A DNA stretch of 10,599 nt from Micavibrio_A sp964423095. Lineage in GTDB: Bacteria; Pseudomonadota; Alphaproteobacteria; Micavibrionales; Micavibrionaceae. The notes under the pieces are model-generated. The model worked only from the letters and a program-made list of their open reading frames with translations, did not search any database and was not told where the DNA came from. Made by a program: the position numbers and the translations under genes. This document shows, piece by piece, positions 7,456-10,599 of this stretch; the first letter of the stretch is position 1; the number at the start of each line of letters is the position of its first letter. The DNA lies in the NCBI GenBank assembly GCA_964423095.1, contig CAYRDI010000055.1, positions 1-10,599 on the forward strand, read 5' to 3'.

Positions 7456-8166
7456 ATGACCGACCTGACCAAAACATCGCGGGTTTATACGAACAACCCT
7501 CTTGGAGAAGGACACAGCCTTTCTTTGGATGGCGATACGCATCATTACCTTCGGAATGTCATGCGCGTTGCCGAAGGCCAGGTTGTCCGCGTCTTCAACG
7601 GACGCAACGGCGAATTCGTCGGGCGCATCGAACGTGTTGACAAAAAGCAAATCGAAATTACCCTTGAAAACCGCATCCGCGAACAGCAAGACCCGCGGCA
7701 CCGTGTCCATTTGTTGTTCACACCGTTAAAAAAAGAACGGATGGATTTCCTGATTGAAAAGGCGGTCGAACTTGGTGCGACGGACTTTCATCCCGTTCTG
7801 ACGCAAAACACGGACATCCGGAAGATCAATGATGACCGCATCCGGGCGCAGATCATTGAGGCGGCGGAACAGTGTGAGCGCATGGATATTCCAAACCTCC
7901 ATGATGCAACGGACATCCTGCCGAAGATGGCGGGATGGGCAAAAGATATTCCCGTCTGGGCGGGAATCGAACGCATGGGCGTGGAACCCATGCCGCGCGG
8001 AACGGAGCAGGATTGCGCCGTTTTGATCGGCCCGCCGGGCGGTTTTACGACCGAAGAAAAAAGCGACATTGTTGGCAGACCATTCATCCGCGCCGTTGCA
8101 TTAGGCAAAAATATTTTGCGTAGTGAAACAGCGGCGATCGCCGCGCTATCGCTTTTGCGCCTTTAA
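7456..8166 (+). CDS. rsmE: 16S rRNA (uracil-1498-N3)-methyltransferase RsmE
   Basis: RsmE is a SPOUT-class methyltransferase that uses S-adenosylmethionine to make m3U1498 in the decoding region of 16S rRNA on the 30S subunit. At 236 residues it has the family length. Residues 1 to about 75 form the PUA-like RNA-binding domain (HHYLRNVMRVAEGQVVRVFNG). Knot-domain motifs follow: TPLKKERMDFLIEKAVELGA (89-108), EAAEQCERMDIP (135-146), the SAM-loop IGPPGGFTTEE (191-201) and LGKNILRSETAAIAAL (216-231). LGKN replaces the commoner LG.R in the last motif. No Shine-Dalgarno precedes the ATG: the upstream bases are GATCGCCCCCC. It is divergent from ubiA and shares its stop bases with the MAPEG gene. 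The gshA gene that, as I recall, often follows rsmE in Alphaproteobacteria is not here. Confidence 0.95.
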   Translation: MTDLTKTSRVYTNNPLGEGHSLSLDGDTHHYLRNVMRVAEGQVVRVFNGRNGEFVGRIERVDKKQIEITLENRIREQQDPRHRVHLLFTPLKKERMDFLIEKAVELGATDFHPVLTQNTDIRKINDDRIRAQIIEAAEQCERMDIPNLHDATDILPKMAGWAKDIPVWAGIERMGVEPMPRGTEQDCAVLIGPPGGFTTEEKSDIVGRPFIRAVALGKNILRSETAAIAALSLLRL

Positions 8167-8564
8167 AGTGCTGTCGTCAGCATCATCAATGTAAAACGCC
8201 AGACAACCAGAAGCGCGCATACTGCAATCACAACCAGCGTAAGTGCCGCGCCGATCACACGGCCCTTTGACGTACCGGAACTGGCATTCAAACCATAGGC
8301 GTGAAGAATGCGGGCGATCACCAACGTCAAACCAAGGATATGAACAAGCGCTGGACTGTAACGATAAGAATCAACCATAAACAAAAGAAGCAGGGCCAAT
8401 GGCACGTATTCGGCAAAGTTCGCATGCATGCGGATGCGTTGGAGCATGGGCTGGGATCCGCCATCGCCGATTGCCACACCATATTTAAACCGGCCTTTGA
8501 TGACGTACGCAGACAGGAAAACAAACAGCAGGCCCAACAAGGCGGCGTAAAATGACGCAATCAT
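8163..8564 (-). CDS. MAPEG-family membrane protein
   Basis: MAPEG proteins are four-helix membrane proteins; eukaryotic members include microsomal glutathione S-transferase and leukotriene C4 synthase, while most bacterial ones are uncharacterised. The 133-residue product has hydrophobic segments at about 3-22, 54-65, 72-88 and 104-122, and the signature R-x-R-x-H-x-N-F-x-E-Y-x-P (R43, H47, N49, E52, P55), which in characterised members lies in the glutathione-binding region. The frame opens 24 bases further upstream, but the ATG at 8564 is chosen because GAGGA-rich AGAGGA (minus strand, 8571-8576) sits 6 bases before it and the family begins with the first helix. It is tail to tail with rsmE, overlapping by TTAA. 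A glutathione-dependent detoxification role is possible; the substrate cannot be inferred. Confidence 0.9.
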   Translation of the reverse strand: MIASFYAALLGLLFVFLSAYVIKGRFKYGVAIGDGGSQPMLQRIRMHANFAEYVPLALLLLFMVDSYRYSPALVHILGLTLVIARILHAYGLNASSGTSKGRVIGAALTLVVIAVCALLVVWRFTLMMLTTAL

Positions 8565-8570
8565 GGAAAA

Positions 8571-8576
8571 TCCTCT
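8571..8576 (-). promoter_or_regulatory. Shine-Dalgarno deciding the MAPEG start
   Basis: The minus strand reads AGAGGA, then six bases (TTTTCC), then ATG at 8564. This favours the 133-residue form over a 141-residue form beginning at 8588. Confidence 0.7.
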
Positions 8577-8671
8577 TCTATCGGGCAACGCAAAAGGGTG
8601 TTAAAGCACTTGGTCTTCTTACATTTTTCGCTTTTCTTGCCCATGGTTTCGGCGTAAAAACGTGAAAAGAT

Positions 8672-8693
8672 AGGGCTTTGTTTTTAAAGCCTT
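8672..8693 (+). other. Hairpin-forming inverted repeat upstream of coxB
   Basis: GGCTTT (8674-8679) and AAAGCC (8686-8691) pair perfectly around a 6-base loop, extended by one G-T and one A-T pair. It lies about 37 bases before the coxB ATG in the MAPEG/coxB divergent gap (8565-8729). No T-run follows, so it is not an ordinary terminator; an operator or 5' leader stem is possible. I found no convincing -35/-10 pair for coxB in this gap. Confidence 0.35.
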
Positions 8694-8729
8694 ACAACAA
8701 ACCTAACCTTTTGCAAAAAATTGACAAGA

Positions 8730-9683
8730 ATGAAGATGTTCCTCAACCGTATTGTTGCCGCCTTGGCGATCTGGGTTTTTTCCGCCGTACCGGCCCTCGC
8801 CTTCGAACCGCATCCCGAAGAATTGGGACTGCAACCCCCTGCCTCGCCAAACATGACGAGGATCGAACATTTTCACAATGACATCCTGCTCTACATAATC
8901 ACAGCGATTGTCATATTCGTTTTTCTGCTGCTTGCGTGGGTTGTATTGCGTTATAACGCAAAGGCGAACCCGGTGCCGAGCAAAACCACCCACAATGTTC
9001 TGTTGGAAGTTGTCTGGACGGCCGTGCCGGTTCTGATCCTGCTGTTTATCGCGGTTCCTTCTTTCAAACTGCTCTTCTACCTTGACCGGACGAGTACACC
9101 GGACATGACCTTGAAGATTTCCGGCTACCAATGGGGATGGACGTACAGCTACCCTGAAAAAGAAGGTCTTGAATTCAACGCGGATGTCATTCGCGCCCCG
9201 AAACAGGCCGATGGCAAGCCCGGTACACCCGAACAGGACGTTGCTGAGATCAACAAGTACATCCCGGACGGCAAAGGCCGCCGCCTGCTGGAAACGTACA
9301 ACCCGATCGTCTTGCCGACGGACAAGAACATACAGATTCTGACAACCGCTTCGGATGTCATCCACGCCTGGACGATTCCCGCCTTCGGTGTAAAAAAGGA
9401 CGCCGTACCGGGACGGACGAACGAAACATGGGTGCGGATCAGCAATCCGGGAATTTATTATGGACAATGTTCGGAAATTTGCGGTATCGACCATTCGGCC
9501 ATGCCGATTTCCGTTTACGCGGTTCCAAACGAAGAATATGAAAAATGGGTTGCTTGTGTCAGCGGCAGCGGCGCAGAAACGAAAGCCGATTTTCCGGCCC
9601 GTGCCTGTGTCCAGTCGCTGGGCTTCGATAAATACAGAAGCGAACAAAAAGCCAGCCTCGTATCCGCCAACAAAACGAAATAA
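8730..9683 (+). CDS. coxB: Cytochrome c oxidase subunit II
   Basis: Subunit II receives electrons from cytochrome c at its periplasmic CuA centre and passes them to haem a in subunit I. The 317-residue product has a signal peptide (basic MKMFLNR, hydrophobic core, AxA at 22-24), two membrane helices (about 52-73 and 91-115) and a cupredoxin domain. All CuA ligands are present: H212 in DVIHAWTIPAFGVKKDAVPGR, then C247, E249, C251, H255 and M258 in GQCSEICGIDHSAMP. The aromatic electron-entry segment reads YQWGWTYSYP (133-142), with G136 where a tyrosine is common. The loop from 141 to 190 is longer than in Paracoccus or Rhodobacter subunit II as I remember it, and the C-terminal tail carries two extra cysteines (C276, C293). 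The ATG at 8730 is preferred; an in-frame TTG at 8721 and an ATG at 8736 are alternatives, and none has a clear Shine-Dalgarno. coxA follows after 34 bases, as in a standard coxBA operon. Confidence 0.96.
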   Translation: MKMFLNRIVAALAIWVFSAVPALAFEPHPEELGLQPPASPNMTRIEHFHNDILLYIITAIVIFVFLLLAWVVLRYNAKANPVPSKTTHNVLLEVVWTAVPVLILLFIAVPSFKLLFYLDRTSTPDMTLKISGYQWGWTYSYPEKEGLEFNADVIRAPKQADGKPGTPEQDVAEINKYIPDGKGRRLLETYNPIVLPTDKNIQILTTASDVIHAWTIPAFGVKKDAVPGRTNETWVRISNPGIYYGQCSEICGIDHSAMPISVYAVPNEEYEKWVACVSGSGAETKADFPARACVQSLGFDKYRSEQKASLVSANKTK

Positions 9684-9701
9684 TTTATAGACAAAGACCT
9701 A

Positions 9702-9707
9702 CAGGAG
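9702..9707 (+). promoter_or_regulatory. Shine-Dalgarno of coxA
   Basis: CAGGAG lies 10 bases before the ATG at 9718, in the 34-base coxB-coxA gap. It fixes the start of coxA, and the short gap supports one transcript. Confidence 0.7.
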
Positions 9708-9717
9708 CCTGTCCGTC

Positions 9718-10599
9718 ATGAACGCCCATTCCATTACCGCCGATCACGCCAACGATTCACACGCGCATGATCACAAACCCGGATTTTTCGCCCGCTGGTT
9801 CATGTCCACAAACCACAAGGACATCGGGACATTGTATCTGATTTTCTCGGTGGTTGCGGCCCTTGTCGGCGGCGCACTCTCCATGATGATGCGCGCCGAG
9901 CTCGCCGATCCCGGCATGCAAATGGCTGCCAATGGTCATGAATGGAACGTGTGGGTCACGGCCCACGGTCTGATCATGGTGTTCTTCGTGGTCATGCCCG
10001 GCCTGATCGGCGGGTTCGGCAACTGGTTCGTGCCTATCATGATTGGCGCGCCGGATATGGCTTTTCCGCGCCTGAACAACATTTCTTTCTGGCTGATCGT
10101 GCCTGCGTTCCTGCTGCTCGCGGGTTCCATGTTCGTTGATGGCGGCCCCGGCCACGGTGCCGGTACGGGCTGGACCATCTATCCGCCGCTTTCGTCCAAG
10201 GCGGGACACCCCGGCATGTCTGTCGATATGGCGATTTTCGCGCTCCACCTTGCGGGGGCGTCGTCCATCCTCGGTGCGGCCAACTTCATTACCACCATCT
10301 TCAACATGCGCGCGCCTGGCATGACCTTGCATAAAATGCCGCTGTTCGTCTGGGGGATGCTGGTGACGGCATTCTTGCTGGTGCTGGCGGTTCCGGTTCT
10401 CGGCGGCGCAATCACGATGCTTTTGACCGACCGTAACTTCGGCACGGCGTTCTTCGATCCGGCCGGCGGCGGCGATCCGATCCTGTTCCAGCATTTGTTC
10501 TGGTTCTTCGGCCACCCCGAAGTGTACATCATGATTTTGCCGGCCTTCGGAATCGTCTCGCAAATCGTCTCCACCTTTTCGAAAAAGCCGGTGTTTGGT
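9718..10599 (+). CDS. coxA: Cytochrome c oxidase subunit I (3' end outside window)
   Basis: Subunit I is the catalytic, proton-pumping haem-copper core of the aa3 oxidase in the inner membrane. The first 294 residues are present; family members run to roughly 530-560, so nearly half is missing at the right edge. Visible landmarks are STNHKDIGTLYL (30-41), the low-spin haem a ligand H83 in TAHGLIMVFF, the D-channel entry GAPDMAFPRLNN with D113, N120 and N121, and FGHPEVYI with CuB ligand H266, channel glutamate E268 and Y270 of the His-Tyr cross-link. The E in HPEVY marks an A1-type oxidase. The N-terminal tail before the first helix is rich in histidine (H4, H10, H15, H17, H19). The remaining CuB histidines, haem a3 ligand and K-channel residues lie beyond the window. 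In alphaproteobacterial operons ctaB, coxG and coxC usually follow. Confidence 0.96.
   Translation, partial: MNAHSITADHANDSHAHDHKPGFFARWFMSTNHKDIGTLYLIFSVVAALVGGALSMMMRAELADPGMQMAANGHEWNVWVTAHGLIMVFFVVMPGLIGGFGNWFVPIMIGAPDMAFPRLNNISFWLIVPAFLLLAGSMFVDGGPGHGAGTGWTIYPPLSSKAGHPGMSVDMAIFALHLAGASSILGAANFITTIFNMRAPGMTLHKMPLFVWGMLVTAFLLVLAVPVLGGAITMLLTDRNFGTAFFDPAGGGDPILFQHLFWFFGHPEVYIMILPAFGIVSQIVSTFSKKPVFG

Noticed and set aside
8721..8726. TTGACA as a -35 promoter box, or TTG as the coxB start
   Set aside because: It sits at the coxB start with no matching -10 upstream of the gene; the ATG nine bases later gives a normal signal peptide, so TTG is not needed.
8703..10563. Minus-strand open frames opposite coxB (314 residues) and coxA (268 residues)
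   Set aside because: Both are antisense to unmistakable cytochrome oxidase genes; the products are Arg/His/Gln-rich with no recognisable domains.

Overview
This window reads as an ordinary chromosomal stretch of an alphaproteobacterium. The support is a 1610-residue NAD-specific glutamate dehydrogenase, ubiA and rsmE placed back to back, and a coxB-coxA pair encoding an aa3-type cytochrome c oxidase with the E-containing proton channel motif. Base composition is moderate, roughly 50-55% G+C in the conserved genes by spot counts. A Micavibrio-like or Rhodospirillales-like host would fit, but that is inference.

Layout, left to right. Positions 3-707 (+) are the 3' end of a gene whose start lies outside the window. 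It encodes a carboxypeptidase-regulatory-like beta-sandwich followed by an unrecognised C-terminal domain, and ends in a plausible intrinsic terminator. Positions 838-5670 (+) are the large NAD-GDH, preceded by a good sigma70-type promoter overlaid by a three-copy inverted/direct repeat that looks like an operator. Positions 5667-6368 (-) hold an unrecognised 233-residue protein with a strong Shine-Dalgarno, tail to tail with the GDH gene. Positions 6431-7345 (-) are ubiA (ubiquinone synthesis). Positions 7456-8166 (+) are rsmE (16S rRNA m3U1498 methyltransferase), divergent from ubiA across about 110 bases that carry a 9-bp tandem repeat. Positions 8163-8564 (-) are a MAPEG-family membrane protein, tail to tail with rsmE. 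After a 165-base divergent gap, coxB (8730-9683) and coxA (9718 to the window end, incomplete) form the start of a cytochrome c oxidase operon.

Functionally, UbiA feeds ubiquinone into the respiratory chain, CoxB/CoxA form the copper-haem core of the terminal oxidase, and NAD-GDH sends glutamate carbon into the TCA cycle while producing NADH for the same chain. I see no mobile element, CRISPR array, tRNA or rRNA, and no evidence for a novel multi-gene system. The points most worth a second look are the repeat-decorated GDH promoter, the orphan 233-residue gene, two convergent gene pairs that each share a 4-bp palindromic stop (CTAG and TTAA), a possibly near-leaderless rsmE, and an enlarged periplasmic loop plus two extra cysteines in CoxB.
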